A DNA stretch of 64,000 nt, from positions 2,604,001-2,668,000 of the forward strand of contig NZ_CP082322.1 in the NCBI RefSeq assembly GCF_019884725.1, read 5' to 3'. Below, in pieces: positions 44,038-52,525 of this stretch. The translations under genes were made by a program, and so were the position numbers. The first letter of the stretch is position 1; each line of letters opens with the position of its first letter. Below the pieces are notes generated by a model. It saw nothing but the letters and a program-made list of their open reading frames with translations, was not told where the DNA came from and searched no databases. This DNA comes from Leucobacter tenebrionis (GTDB lineage Bacteria > Actinomycetota > Actinomycetes > Actinomycetales > Microbacteriaceae).

Positions 44038-44393
44038 TCAGGCTCTTTTCACGAGGCTCGATTTCAGCAGCATGGCACCGAATCCGTCGACTTTGCAGTC
44101 GATGTCGTGTCCATTCACCGGATCGATGAGGCGGATGTTGCGGACCTTCGTTCCGGCTTTGATGCCGTGGGGGAGCCTTTGACCTTGATGGAGGCCGTGA
44201 CCACGACGGTGTCGCCGTCAGCGAGCACGTTGCCGACCGCGTCTTTCACGACGGGGCCAGCCAAGACGGTCTCGTCGTTCGAGGGCGCGGACGCTGACCA
44301 TTCGAATCCGCACAGCGGGCACACGTAGAGCGTGCTCATTTCGTAGGTGTGCTCGCCGGCGCAGGAGGGGCAGGGAGGAAGGACATCGGCCAT
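44038..44393 (-). pseudogene. phnA: PhnA-family zinc-ribbon protein, frameshifted
   Basis: From ATG 44393 the frame gives a PhnA zinc ribbon (PPCPSCAGEHTYEMSTLYVCPLCGFEW, four Cys) and [18 protein letters not shown]. After KVKGSP it shifts frame. In the next frame the family sequence continues ([14 protein letters not shown], then [16 protein letters not shown]) to a stop at 44038. One missing base in the G5 run at 44169-44173 explains this. The IS21 right end lies within about 10 bp of the stop. PhnA-like proteins are small, of unclear function; the name comes from the phosphonate operon of E. coli. Confidence 0.8.
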
Positions 44394-44445
44394 GCTCTCC
44401 ACGATACCGCGGCATGATGAACTCATCACACCATGGGTGGCGGGT

Positions 44446-44781
44446 TCAGTCGAGGATGTCGCGGGGGAGCCAGCCTTCGCGTCCGTCTGGTGTGCGGCAC
44501 CAGGATTGGCCGACGTGCGGATCGTCGACGATGACGGTGACGCGGTCCCCGGTGGTGGCGTCGAGTTCGGTGGTGTCGTACGCGAAGCGGATGACGGCCG
44601 TGGGGCGGTCGGTCGTGAGGTGACGGGTGGGGACCCAGCCGTGCCCGTCCGCGGTGAGGACGAATTCGAACCCGGGGCGTGGGTGATCGGCGGAGCCGAC
44701 GTGGACGTGGTCCCCCCGGCGGAGCTGGAGGGGGCTACCTGTCGGCGACTGGTAGGTGCGGGTCAAGGTGGCGCGGCGCAC
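44446..44781 (-). CDS. Small SH3-like domain protein
   Basis: 111 residues from GTG 44781. Two repeats of an SH3-like pattern are visible: LQLRRGDHVHVG...GFEFVLTADGHGWVPTRHL and ATTGDRVTVIVDD...SWCRTPDGREGWLPRDIL. Similar variant-SH3 proteins occur in actinobacteria with unknown function and often bind peptides. There is no signal peptide. It lies between phnA and a small membrane protein gene on the same strand. Confidence 0.65.
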   Translation of the reverse strand: MRRATLTRTYQSPTGSPLQLRRGDHVHVGSADHPRPGFEFVLTADGHGWVPTRHLTTDRPTAVIRFAYDTTELDATTGDRVTVIVDDPHVGQSWCRTPDGREGWLPRDILD

Positions 44782-44812
44782 GGGCGGGTTCTCTCGGTGC
44801 AGGGTGGCGGGG

Positions 44813-44992
44813 TTAGCGTCGTTCGCGGGACGGGAGGATAAGCAGCGGGATCATCCAGGCCAGTGCGATGCACAGCAGGCCGCCGATGAAGACGAACGCT
44901 TGCCCGGTCGGTGCGGAGAACGCGGCACCGAGGAGCCAGATCCCGAACAGCAGCAACCCCATGGTGAGGGTGAAGGTAAAGGCGGTCTTCAT
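44813..44992 (-). CDS. Small two-TM membrane protein
   Basis: 59 residues from ATG 44992 with two hydrophobic helices (AFTFTLTMGLLLFGIWLLGA and AFVFIGGLLCIALAWMIPLL) and a basic C-terminal tail (PSRERR). The upstream in-frame extension overlaps the ArsR promoter and was rejected. Function is unknown. Its promoter region is shared with the divergent ArsR gene. Confidence 0.55.
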   Translation of the reverse strand: MKTAFTFTLTMGLLLFGIWLLGAAFSAPTGQAFVFIGGLLCIALAWMIPLLILPSRERR

Positions 44993-45035
44993 CGCAGGTC
45001 CAATCGGTGCAGCGGGGCGAGTAGCGGATATGAGT

Positions 45036-45053
45036 ATCCATCGTATGATGGAT
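45036..45053. promoter_or_regulatory. ArsR operator in a divergent promoter
   Basis: ATCCATC-GTAT-GATGGAT is a perfect 7-bp-arm inverted repeat, 22 bp before the ArsR GTG start. ArsR/SmtB proteins bind 12-2-12-like imperfect palindromes of this kind. It could also control the divergent small membrane protein gene. Confidence 0.55.
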
Positions 45054-45075
45054 TCATCAATCGGGAGGTGTTGTT

Positions 45076-45450
45076 GTGGCAGACACGTGGGATGCGCAGC
45101 GTCCGTTGTATGAGGTGAAGGCAAACCTGTTCAAGGGGCTCTCGCACCCGGTCCGGGTGCGAGTGCTGGAAGTGCTGTGCTCACAGCCGGAGACGTCGGT
45201 GTCGGAACTGCTGGCGGACACGGGCCTCGAGGCGTCGCATCTGTCGCAGCATCTGTCCGTGCTCCGCAAGCACCATCTTGTTGCTGCCGAACGCCGGGGA
45301 AGCCTGGTGTTCTACCGGGTGGCGCATCCGCAGGTCGTGGATCTTCTCAGCGCGGCCCGCGCGTTTCTGACCGAGGTGCTGCACACGACGCAGCAGCAGC
45401 TGGTGTCCGCGGTGTCCCTCCCCGACATTTCACGTCCCGGCGCGGCATGA
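45076..45450 (+). CDS. ArsR/SmtB-family regulator
   Basis: 124 residues from GTG 45076 with GGGAGG upstream. Winged HTH: ANLFKGLSHPVRVRVLEVL, SVSELLADTGLEASHLSQHL, SVLRKHHLVAAERRGSLVFY. No Cys pair of the ELCVCDL type is present in the recognition helix, so a classical As(III) site is absent. It is followed after 19 bp by a SulP permease on the same strand, a pairing that recurs in actinobacteria. It probably represses itself and the permease; the signal may be redox or anion-related rather than metal. Confidence 0.88.
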   Translation: MADTWDAQRPLYEVKANLFKGLSHPVRVRVLEVLCSQPETSVSELLADTGLEASHLSQHLSVLRKHHLVAAERRGSLVFYRVAHPQVVDLLSAARAFLTEVLHTTQQQLVSAVSLPDISRPGAA

Positions 45451-45469
45451 GAAGTCCGGGGGCCCGCTG

Positions 45470-47146
45470 ATGGCGCGAGGGCTGGCCGGGTTGTGGCCGC
45501 GGCGGGCGGACTACCGGGAGGTCCCGCGGTCGTGGCGGCGTGATGTGCTCGCCGGGGTGACGGTCGGGGTCGTGGCGTTGCCCCTCGCGTTGGCGTTCGG
45601 AGTGTCCTCGGGTGCCGGTGCCGCGTCCGGGTTGGTGACGGCGATCATCGCCGGGGTCATCGCTGCTGTCTTCGGTGGATCGAACGTGCAGGTCTCCGGC
45701 CCGACGGGTGCGATGGTCGTCGTCCTCGGACCGGTGATCGCCGCTCACGGGCTCACCGTCCTGCCCGTGGTGTGCGTGATGGCTGGGGGCATTGTGCTCC
45801 TCGCGGGCCTGCTGCGCCTGGGGAACGCGGTGACGTTCATCCCGTGGCCGGTCATCGAGGGCTTCACGTTGGGGATCGCGGTCATCATCTTCCTGCAGCA
45901 GATCCCGGCCGCTCTCGGCGTGCCCGCAGGTCCCAGCAGCAACGCCGCCGTCGCCGCCATAGAAGCCGCCGGCACGGTGGATCTGCCCACAATGTGGTGG
46001 TCACTCGCCATCGCCGGTACGGTCGCGGCGATCATGGTGCTGGCCCCGAAACTGCACCGGGCGCTCCCCGGCTCGATTATCGCGATCATCGTCGTCACCG
46101 TGCTGGTTGTGGTGTTCCAGGTTCCGGTGCCGTCGATCGGGGAGCTCCCGGCATCGCTGCCCGCCCCACTCCTTCCGGTCGCAGACCCCGCAACGGTACT
46201 CGCGCTGATGGGGCCGGCGTGCACGATCGCCGCTCTCGCGGCGATCGAATCGCTGCTGTCCGCCCGGGTCGCCGCCTCGATCTCCGACACCGGCCCCTAC
46301 GATGCGGACCGGGAACTCGTCGGGCAAGGCCTCGCCTCCCTCGGTTCCGGACTGTTCGGAGGCATGCCCGCAACGGGGGCGATCGCCCGCACCGCAGTGA
46401 ACATCCGATCCGGTGCCCGCACCCGGGTCGCCGCGATTGTCCACTCCCTGATCCTGCTCGTCGTCGTCTACGCGGCAAGCACCGTCGTATCCACGATCCC
46501 GCTGGCTGCGCTGTCGGGGGTGCTGATGGTGACCGCGACCCGAATGATCTCCCTCACCACGATCCGCACGATTCTCCGCTCCACCCGCTCCGACGCGCTC
46601 GTGTTCGTGGTCACCGCGGTGATCACCGTGAGCGTGGATCTCATCTACGCCGTCGGAATTGGGGTCCTCGCCGCCGCGTTCTTCACGTTGCGTCGCCTTG
46701 CGATCTCTGCCGGCGTGCACCGGGAAGAACTCCCCGCGCCTGCGGAGCCCGGGGACGATCGCATCGCCCTGTTCCGCCTCGATGGGGCACTGTTCTTCGG
46801 AGCGGCCGAACGCATCGTCGCTCGCATCGGCACCATCCAAAATGTGACTGTCGTGATCCTGCGGCTGTCCGGGCTGCAGGTCCTCGACGCGACCGGCGCG
46901 CAAGTCCTCACCGAACTCGTCCACACCCTCGAGCGGCGGGGGATCACCGTCCTCATCAAAGGCATTCCACCCAAACACCTGCAACTCGCCACCCGAGTCG
47001 GCGTGATCGCATCCCTCCGCCACCACAACCACCTCTACACCGACCTGGACCCCGCGATCGCTCATGCCCGTAGCCACATCCACAGGGCACGGACCCAGGA
47101 TGCGACCACGAGGCGCGGGCATCAGAACGGAGCATCGGACGCATGA
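45470..47146 (+). CDS. SulP-family anion permease with STAS domain
   Basis: 558 residues. The SulP transmembrane domain begins RDVLAGVTVGVVALPLALAFG and includes GGSNVQVSGPTGAMVVVLGP and FGGMPATGAIARTAVNIRSGA. The C-terminal STAS domain (about 430-530) has VILRLSGLQVLDATGAQVLTEL. These permeases import sulfate, bicarbonate or other anions. The ArsR gene just upstream probably controls it. The last 30 residues are His/Arg-rich. ATG 45470 has only a weak ribosome site, so coupling to ArsR translation is likely. Confidence 0.88.
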   Translation: MARGLAGLWPRRADYREVPRSWRRDVLAGVTVGVVALPLALAFGVSSGAGAASGLVTAIIAGVIAAVFGGSNVQVSGPTGAMVVVLGPVIAAHGLTVLPVVCVMAGGIVLLAGLLRLGNAVTFIPWPVIEGFTLGIAVIIFLQQIPAALGVPAGPSSNAAVAAIEAAGTVDLPTMWWSLAIAGTVAAIMVLAPKLHRALPGSIIAIIVVTVLVVVFQVPVPSIGELPASLPAPLLPVADPATVLALMGPACTIAALAAIESLLSARVAASISDTGPYDADRELVGQGLASLGSGLFGGMPATGAIARTAVNIRSGARTRVAAIVHSLILLVVVYAASTVVSTIPLAALSGVLMVTATRMISLTTIRTILRSTRSDALVFVVTAVITVSVDLIYAVGIGVLAAAFFTLRRLAISAGVHREELPAPAEPGDDRIALFRLDGALFFGAAERIVARIGTIQNVTVVILRLSGLQVLDATGAQVLTELVHTLERRGITVLIKGIPPKHLQLATRVGVIASLRHHNHLYTDLDPAIAHARSHIHRARTQDATTRRGHQNGASDA

Positions 47147-47232
47147 TCCCCGCCCACATGAGCGACCTCTACACCTGGCGTGCCCTCTCCTTCACTGAGG
47201 AGCACGGACGTTCGTGGGCCACGGATGAGTAG
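47143..47232 (+). CDS. Possible 29-aa ORF coupled to SulP
   Basis: ATG at 47143 overlaps the SulP stop (ATGA) and encodes a 29-residue peptide (MIPAHMSDLYTWRALSF...). There is no known family. It may be the truncated start of a lost gene or a chance frame. The rest of the gap to 47438 holds nothing recognised. Confidence 0.25.
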   Translation: MIPAHMSDLYTWRALSFTEEHGRSWATDE

Positions 47233-47438
47233 GGCACTCTGCTGTTGACGAGGTCGCCAAACAGCAATGCTGACTGTCGCCGACGTCGCTTGCGGGGCAC
47301 GGGGCGGTTCGATGACGAAGATCCACCTGCTCTGCGGCAGGCGTGCCCGGCCGCTTACGCTCGTTCTCACCCGCGGGCAGGGCGCTTCAATTTGGTTGAA
47401 CCTGTGAGGCGTACATGTTGGGGGCGTACCGTGGGGTT

Positions 47439-47978
47439 ATGGATACGCAGACACGAACGAGCGGTGCAGATACCGCGACGCTGGGCCTGGGATCGGTGCT
47501 GGTGGGTTCGTTGCCTGCGGCGCTGATGACTGATGAGGCCCCGGATCGTTACACGGTGGAGGCGGTGTTCACGCGCCGCCCCGAACGGGACGAGATCACG
47601 GAGATCCTGGGGAGCGAGACGCGGGACCGTCTCGCGAAGGCTGGGTACTCGACCGTCGAGCTGACGATCTCGGATCGTCGCTTGGAGATCGCGAACACGA
47701 ATCTTGAGGAGTTGCGCGACGGTCTCGGTGGGGTGCTTGCCGACAGGCTGGCGGAGATCAGCGAGGGTGTCCGTGCGAAGCAGGATGCGGCGGCGGTCCG
47801 GTTCCGCGAGGCGGCTGCGGGTGAGCATGACAGAGCGGCCTCTGTCGCGGCTCTCGCGGAGTCGGTGACGTTCCGCACCTCCGAGACACGAATGCCTGAG
47901 CCGGATCGGCATGCCGCGGCGACCGACGATCGCGCCCGCATCGACGACTGGACTGACGAGGGTGGTCACGGGCGTTGA
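47439..47978 (+). CDS. Conserved-looking cytoplasmic protein, unknown
   Basis: 179 residues from ATG 47439. It is predicted alpha/beta, with a middle helical stretch (TNLEELRDGLGGVLADRLAE) and an acidic, low-complexity C-terminal tail rich in Asp/Arg. No motif is recognised. It lies upstream of the desaturase gene on the same strand, 33 bp apart, and may be co-transcribed. Confidence 0.55.
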   Translation: MDTQTRTSGADTATLGLGSVLVGSLPAALMTDEAPDRYTVEAVFTRRPERDEITEILGSETRDRLAKAGYSTVELTISDRRLEIANTNLEELRDGLGGVLADRLAEISEGVRAKQDAAAVRFREAAAGEHDRAASVAALAESVTFRTSETRMPEPDRHAAATDDRARIDDWTDEGGHGR

Positions 47979-48011
47979 TGGCGTCCGTGGCCGTGGGATG
48001 TGGGGCGCATC

Positions 48012-49112
48012 ATGGGTGGGTTTCGTTCGACCACACCGCGCTCGATGGATCGGCGGAGCGGCAGGGCTGGGAGTGAGTTCACGGCCCTGGCGAAGACGAT
48101 CCGGGATCAGGGGCTGTTACGTCGCCGGTATGGGTATTACTGGTCGAAGCTGATCGGCTTGCCGCTTGTGCTCGCTGGCGGTCTGCTGGTGTTCGTGTGG
48201 ATCGGTGACACGTGGTGGCAGCTGTTCACGGCGGCGTTCCTGGCGGTCGTGTTCACGCAGATCGCCTTTCTCGGGCATGATTCGGCGCACCGGCAGATCT
48301 TCGTCTCTGGCAAGTGGAACGACTGGACAAGTCTCGTGCTCGGCGACCTGCTGGTGGGGATGAGCTACGGATGGTGGCAGCACAAGCACACCCGTCACCA
48401 CGCGAATCCGAACAAGCTGGGATCCGATCCCGACATTGAGCTGCCGGTGATCGTCGTGGCTCCGGAGCGTGCCGCGCCGAGAGGGCGGGTCCTGTCGTGG
48501 TTGCGCTCGCATCAGGGGATCTTTTTCTTCCCGATCCTGCTCCTGGAGGGCGTCTCGCTGCATGCGTCCGGGGTGCGTCGGGTGGTCACGCGCGGTCCGT
48601 TGAGCAGAAGATGGGTCGAGATCGGGTTCCTCTTGGTCCGCCTGGTCGGTTTCCCGGTGCTCGTCTTCCTCGTGCTGTCGCCGGGCATCGCGTTCGTGTT
48701 CCTCGCGGTGCAGCTCGGGCTTTTCGGGTTCTACATGGGCGTCTCGTTCGCCCCGAACCACAAGGGGATGCCGATCGTGCCGAGCGATGCGAGCTTCGAC
48801 TTCCTGCGCCGCCAGGCGATGATGAGCCGAAACGTCCGCGGCGGACGTCTGCTCGACACCGCGATGGGCGGGTTGAATTATCAGATCGAGCATCACCTGT
48901 TCCCGTCCATGCCGCGCCCTCACCTGCGCAAGGCAGCGCCCATCATCGCCGCCTACTGCCGGAGCCATGATGTGCCGTATGTGCAGACGGGGCTGCTGGC
49001 GTCCTATGCGATCATCGTGCGGTACATCAACCGTGTCGGACTCGGGGAGCGCGACGTGTTCACCTGCCCCCTGGTCGAGCAGCGCCGCTACTTCACCGCA
49101 GTCCCGCAGTGA
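48012..49112 (+). CDS. Membrane fatty acid desaturase
   Basis: 366 residues. The three histidine boxes of the acyl-lipid desaturase family are present: HDSAHRQ (box 1), HKHTRHHANPN (box 2, HxxHH) and QIEHHLFP (box 3), with hydrophobic pairs between them. Box 3 beginning with Gln is typical of front-end or delta-type desaturases related to DesA3 and linoleoyl desaturases. It introduces a double bond into membrane lipid acyl chains using a di-iron centre. An upstream GTG at 48000 is a possible alternative start. It overlaps the lipid kinase gene by GTGA, linking the two in lipid metabolism. Confidence 0.9.
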   Translation: MGGFRSTTPRSMDRRSGRAGSEFTALAKTIRDQGLLRRRYGYYWSKLIGLPLVLAGGLLVFVWIGDTWWQLFTAAFLAVVFTQIAFLGHDSAHRQIFVSGKWNDWTSLVLGDLLVGMSYGWWQHKHTRHHANPNKLGSDPDIELPVIVVAPERAAPRGRVLSWLRSHQGIFFFPILLLEGVSLHASGVRRVVTRGPLSRRWVEIGFLLVRLVGFPVLVFLVLSPGIAFVFLAVQLGLFGFYMGVSFAPNHKGMPIVPSDASFDFLRRQAMMSRNVRGGRLLDTAMGGLNYQIEHHLFPSMPRPHLRKAAPIIAAYCRSHDVPYVQTGLLASYAIIVRYINRVGLGERDVFTCPLVEQRRYFTAVPQ

Positions 49113-50146
49113 GCACGCACGACCACACGGCAGCCGGGCGAGGGCACGCCGCCGTCGTCTACAACCCTGTGAAGACCCCGCTGGAGCGGCTTCGCCCCGT
49201 GGTCGCGGAGTATGAGGCCCAGCATAGGTGGGAGCAGACGCGCTGGTACGAGACGCGCAGCGACGACGCGGGCCGGGCGGCCGCGGAGCACGCTCTCGCT
49301 GCTGCTCCGGCGGTGGTGATGGTCGCGGGCGGCGACGGCACGGTCCGAGCCGTCGCGGAGGTGATGCAAGGGACGGGCATTCCGGTCGCGCTGGTTCCCC
49401 TGGGCACCGGTAATCTCCTCGCACGTGATGTCGGTGCGCCGCTCAACGACATCGCCGCCTGCGTCTCCGCCGCGTTCTCGGGTGAGGACCGGTCCGTGGA
49501 TGTCGGGGTGGCTGAGCTCGAGGACGAGAGCGGCGCCCGGCGTTCGCATACGTTCATGGTCATGGCCGGCATCGGACTGGATGCGGAGATGGCGGAGAGC
49601 ACAAGCATCATCGCGAAAAAGCATCTCGGCTGGTTCGCGTACGTCACACCGATCGCCCGCTCGGTCATCGCGAACAAGCTCTTCCATCTCGACTACCGAA
49701 TCGACGGAGGGCGGGTGAGGTCGACCCGGGCGCACACGGTCATCGTCGGCAACTGCGGAACCCTCACCGGGAACATGCTCCTGATCCCCGCTGCGATCAT
49801 CGACGACGGCCTGCTGGACGTCGTAATGATGCGCCCGACAGGACGCTTCGGGTGGGCGCGGATCGGAACCCGCCTCACCCTGCAAGGCCTCGCCCGCCGC
49901 TCCCCGCTCAGCCGCAAGATCCTCCAGCAGACACCCGACCTCCACGCACTCGCCTACGTCCAAGGAACCCGGTTCGAAGCCCGGTTCGACGCCCCTCACC
50001 TCATCGAACTCGACGGCGACAGCTTCGGCCACATCACCCGTGTCCGCGTCAGCGTCCGCCCGGGCGCCCTGCACGTGCGCGTGCCGGCCCAAACGATCGT
50101 GGTGGAGAAGAGCACCGCCGCCCGGCAGCGGCCGTCACGCCCGTAG
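49109..50146 (+). CDS. Diacylglycerol/lipid kinase (DAGK catalytic domain)
   Basis: 345 residues from a GTG overlapping the desaturase stop (GTGA). The DAGK domain has AVVYNPVK at the start, VVMVAGGDGTVRAVAEVM (the GGDGT nucleotide-binding motif), LVPLGTGNLLARDVG, then GIGLDAEM and an LxELDGDSFG-type C-terminal motif (HLIELDGDSFGH). It phosphorylates diacylglycerol or a related lipid at the membrane. Coupling to the desaturase suggests a lipid-remodelling operon. Confidence 0.9.
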   Translation: MSTHDHTAAGRGHAAVVYNPVKTPLERLRPVVAEYEAQHRWEQTRWYETRSDDAGRAAAEHALAAAPAVVMVAGGDGTVRAVAEVMQGTGIPVALVPLGTGNLLARDVGAPLNDIAACVSAAFSGEDRSVDVGVAELEDESGARRSHTFMVMAGIGLDAEMAESTSIIAKKHLGWFAYVTPIARSVIANKLFHLDYRIDGGRVRSTRAHTVIVGNCGTLTGNMLLIPAAIIDDGLLDVVMMRPTGRFGWARIGTRLTLQGLARRSPLSRKILQQTPDLHALAYVQGTRFEARFDAPHLIELDGDSFGHITRVRVSVRPGALHVRVPAQTIVVEKSTAARQRPSRP

Positions 50147-50205
50147 AAACCCAGGCGCAACGGCAAGGAAGGTGGACCGCGCCCCGTGCGTCCCGTGCGG
50201 GGTGA

Positions 50206-50370
50206 CTACGTCTTGGCGCGCTTGGCGCGCTGACGGAGTATCCCGAAGATCAGGGTGCCGATGAAGAGCACGATCCCGATGATGGCCAACCAGAGCAGGC
50301 CCTCGAACACGAATCCCACGATCGACAGCACCACCCAGGCCACAAGCAAGATGAGAAGAACTGTCCACAT
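50206..50370 (-). CDS. Small two-TM membrane protein
   Basis: 54 residues from ATG 50370 with GAGGAG upstream. Two hydrophobic segments (LLILLVAWVVLSIVGFVF and LLWLAIIGIVLFIGTLIFGI) end in a basic tail (RQRAKRAKT). It resembles small lmo0937-type or DUF-type membrane proteins. It is convergent with the lipid kinase. Function is unknown. Confidence 0.6.
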   Translation of the reverse strand: MWTVLLILLVAWVVLSIVGFVFEGLLWLAIIGIVLFIGTLIFGILRQRAKRAKT

Positions 50371-50538
50371 GCTCCTCACGCTACGCTCAATCGCCCGAGA
50401 AAACCGGTGATCAACGACATTGCCTCTGCGGATCTGTCCGGGCCCGCGGCTGGCGGGAGGATTCACAGCACGGGCTGACATAGTAGAAGCGTGCTCCGCC
50501 TCGGTGATGGCATACGGATCCGAGGAGAAGGGGCGCTC

Positions 50539-50955
50539 ATGCCCGCATGGTGGGAACAACTTCTACACATCACAACCGGTCGCATCAGCCGCCACCACGA
50601 ACTCCCCGATCTCCGGCACCTTCCGACACGGCCTGTCGTGCTGGGACGGACCCACTACCTCGTGAACGATCGCGAACGTGGCAGCCAAGCGCCTCGCATG
50701 TATGTCCTCCGCACCCAGGCCCGCACGCGAAGATCCCCAGCCGGGGTCGCCGTCACATCCAACGGACGTGGCGTCGGCCATCTGCCCGCCGATGCAGCAG
50801 ACGCCATGGGCTCGCTTCTCGACCAACTCGGCGGGGCTGCGATCGTCAACGGCACAGGACCGCAGGCGGGAAGCATCCGACTCCGGATCGACCTGCCAGC
50901 GCCTGAAGCGGTTGGCAAATTCATCCATACACTCGGCAACGCGAGCCTAGGATGA
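50539..50955 (+). CDS. Hypothetical protein with HIRAN-like or OB-like features, unknown
   Basis: 138 residues from ATG 50539 with GAGGAGAAGGGG upstream. It has an N-terminal amphipathic start (MPAWWEQLLHITTG) and a mixed alpha/beta body (GVAVTSNGRGVGHLPADAAD, then IRLRIDLPAPEAVGKFI). The stretch GRGVGHLPADAA resembles the HIRAN-domain pattern in which a nucleic-acid-binding beta fold ends in a similar loop, but this is weak. It ends just before the tRNA-like tail at 50968. Confidence 0.5.
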   Translation: MPAWWEQLLHITTGRISRHHELPDLRHLPTRPVVLGRTHYLVNDRERGSQAPRMYVLRTQARTRRSPAGVAVTSNGRGVGHLPADAADAMGSLLDQLGGAAIVNGTGPQAGSIRLRIDLPAPEAVGKFIHTLGNASLG

Positions 50956-50967
50956 CGCTCAGAGTTT

Positions 50968-51017
50968 CTGTCATCCCGACAAAAAGCCCTGGTGAGAAGC
51001 AATTTTCACCAGGGCTT
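50968..51017 (+). terminator. tRNA 3'-tail-like sequence followed by terminator hairpin
   Basis: CTGTCATCCCGACAAAAA at 50968-50985 matches the tRNA-Pro 3' tail at 54512-54529 with one mismatch. It runs into a 12-bp stem (AAGCCCTGGTGA at 50984-50995 with TCACCAGGGCTT at 51006-51017), then CGTCG. The same order (tail, hairpin, CGTCGT) is seen at 54512-54566. There is no T-arm upstream, so it is not a tRNA gene. It may be an old attachment-site remnant. Confidence 0.5.
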
Positions 51018-51176
51018 CGTCGTTTCCGGAGATGGTCACTGGCTGGTCCACTTCCCTCATCTGCCTGTCCTGCCCGTTCGCGCATTGGTCCACTTCCGTT
51101 CCGCGACGTCGGCTGTGGAGTGCACCAAAAGGTGCCCATGAGGTGGACCAAATCGTGGGCGCGACGGTGCTCCGAC
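51018..51176. repeat. Short direct and inverted repeats, probable mobile-element debris
   Basis: TGGTCCACTTCC occurs at 51044-51055 and 51086-51097, and the complementary AGGTGGACCA at 51141-51150. A small CACC(AAAA)GGTG hairpin is also present. Such repeats resemble IS ends or integrase arm sites. No coding frame is supported. Confidence 0.4.
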
Positions 51177-51215
51177 TGAATCGCCCCGGCATGTCCGGAG
51201 AGTCAATTTGTGGTG

Positions 51216-52160
51216 TCAGGCCGCTGTTTCGAGCGGCTGGTGGTGAGCGTAGTCGATCTGCTCGACTTCGATCGGGGTGAGGTCGTCGAGGCTGCCGTGG
51301 ATGCGGTCGCTGTTGAACCAGGACACCCATTCGGCGGTGGCCGCTTCGACGTGTGCGAGATCCCGCCAGGGGCCCTCGTGATGGATGAGTTCGGACTTGT
51401 AGAGCCCGATCTGCGACTCCGCGAGGGCGTTGTCGTAGGCGTCGCCGACACTGCCGACGGACGCGTCGATGCCCTCATCGGCGAGACGCTCGGTGAACGC
51501 GATCGACGTGTAGACCGACCCGGTGTCCGTGTGATGCGTCAGCGACGCGAACTCGCTGGCGCCTTCGCGTCGGCGTGTGAACAGCGCCATCTCGAGGCAG
51601 TCGAGAACCAGCGGTGTGGCCATCGATGTGGCGGCCCGCCAGCCGAGGATGCGACGCGAGTGCGCGTCGAACACGAACGCGACGTAGACCCATCCGGTCC
51701 AGGTCCAGACATAGGTGAAGTCCGCGACCCAGAGCTGATCGGTGCGGAACCTCGCGAAGTGCCGATCGACCAGGTCAGCCGGCCTGACCTCCTTCACGGC
51801 CGTGTCGGCGGGCTTGCGCCGCTTGCCGCGGGTGACGCCGACCAGCCCGAGTTCGCGCATCAGGCGTTCGACGGTGCAGCGGGCGATGTCGTGCCCGTTA
51901 CGTCGCAACCGCAGCCAGAGCTTGCGGGCTCCGTAACGGCGGTGCTGCGCCTTCCAAGCCTCGGAGATGACGACCTTCCAGTCATCGTCGCGCCGCTTCC
52001 GCGCCGAGGGCCCGCGTCCACGAGCGTCATAGTAGGTCGATGGGGCGATCGTGCAGCCGTGCTCGGTGAGTACCCTGCAGATCGACTCGACACCCCATCG
52101 CAGACCGCCGTCGGTGCGGTCCCTGTGCTCATCGATGAACGCGACTATCGCGTGAACGGC
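51216..52160 (-). CDS. IS3-family transposase OrfB
   Basis: The rve-type DDE core is complete: first Asp in WVADFTYVWTWTGWVYVAFV, second Asp in HHTDTGSVYTS, and Glu in DNALAESQIGLYKSEL, followed by WFNSDRIHGSLDDLTPIE. The frame has no ATG or GTG near its natural start (IVAFIDEHRDRTDGG), so it is made by -1 frameshifting from orfA to give OrfAB, as usual in IS3 elements. The upstream in-frame extension overlaps orfA and is not a separate protein. Confidence 0.87.
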   Translation of the reverse strand, partial: AVHAIVAFIDEHRDRTDGGLRWGVESICRVLTEHGCTIAPSTYYDARGRGPSARKRRDDDWKVVISEAWKAQHRRYGARKLWLRLRRNGHDIARCTVERLMRELGLVGVTRGKRRKPADTAVKEVRPADLVDRHFARFRTDQLWVADFTYVWTWTGWVYVAFVFDAHSRRILGWRAATSMATPLVLDCLEMALFTRRREGASEFASLTHHTDTGSVYTSIAFTERLADEGIDASVGSVGDAYDNALAESQIGLYKSELIHHEGPWRDLAHVEAATAEWVSWFNSDRIHGSLDDLTPIEVEQIDYAHHQPLETAA

Positions 52161-52468
52161 CGGTCGAGTTCGGCCGCGAAGAAAGCCGAAGCCGCCTTCA
52201 AGATCTCGTTCGCTCGCCGCAGCTCGGATACCTCGCGCTTGAGGCGCTTGATCTCCTCCTGTGCCTCGCTCGTCACACCCGGCCGAGCGCCGGTGTCGAC
52301 CTGCTGCCGGCGGATCCACTGCCGCACCGTCTCCGGCGATCCGACGCCGAGGAGCTTCGCGACGTGGCTGATCGCCCGGTACTCGCTGTCGTGGTCCGGT
52401 CGCACCTCCGCGACCATCCGGACGGCGCGCTCGCGCAGCTCGGCCGGATACTTACTGGGACGTCCCAT
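52145..52468 (-). CDS. IS3-family transposase OrfA
   Basis: 107 residues (MGRPSKYPAELRERAVRMVA) with an HTH (ISHVAKLLGVGSPETVRQWI) and a leucine-zipper helix (EIKRLKREVSELRRANEILK). It is intact and overlaps the orfB reading frame, allowing frameshifted OrfAB synthesis. It is a different subgroup from the IS3 copy at 16.3 kb but related to the remnant at 15.7 kb (both have ...EIKRLK...ANEIL). Confidence 0.88.
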   Translation of the reverse strand: MGRPSKYPAELRERAVRMVAEVRPDHDSEYRAISHVAKLLGVGSPETVRQWIRRQQVDTGARPGVTSEAQEEIKRLKREVSELRRANEILKAASAFFAAELDRPFTR

Positions 52469-52525
52469 GAGACTGATCCTTCCAAGGAATCCAGTCTCCG
52501 GACATACCGGGGCGATTCAGTCGGA

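Larger units (their letters stand above)
51177..52519 (-). mobile_element. IS3-family insertion sequence, 1.34 kb
   Basis: The ends are inverted repeats beginning TGAATCGCCCCGG at 51177, with a matching complement ending at 52519. The repeat pattern CATGTCCGGAGA/TATGTCCGGAGA extends it inward, and TCCGAC/GTCGGA extends it outward by 6 bp. It contains orfA and orfB. No clear target duplication is seen. It cuts a DUF6157 gene on its right side. Confidence 0.87.

Noticed and set aside
50968-50985. A tRNA gene ending here
   Set aside because: The CCCGACAAAAA tail is present, but there is no T-arm or any other cloverleaf part upstream.
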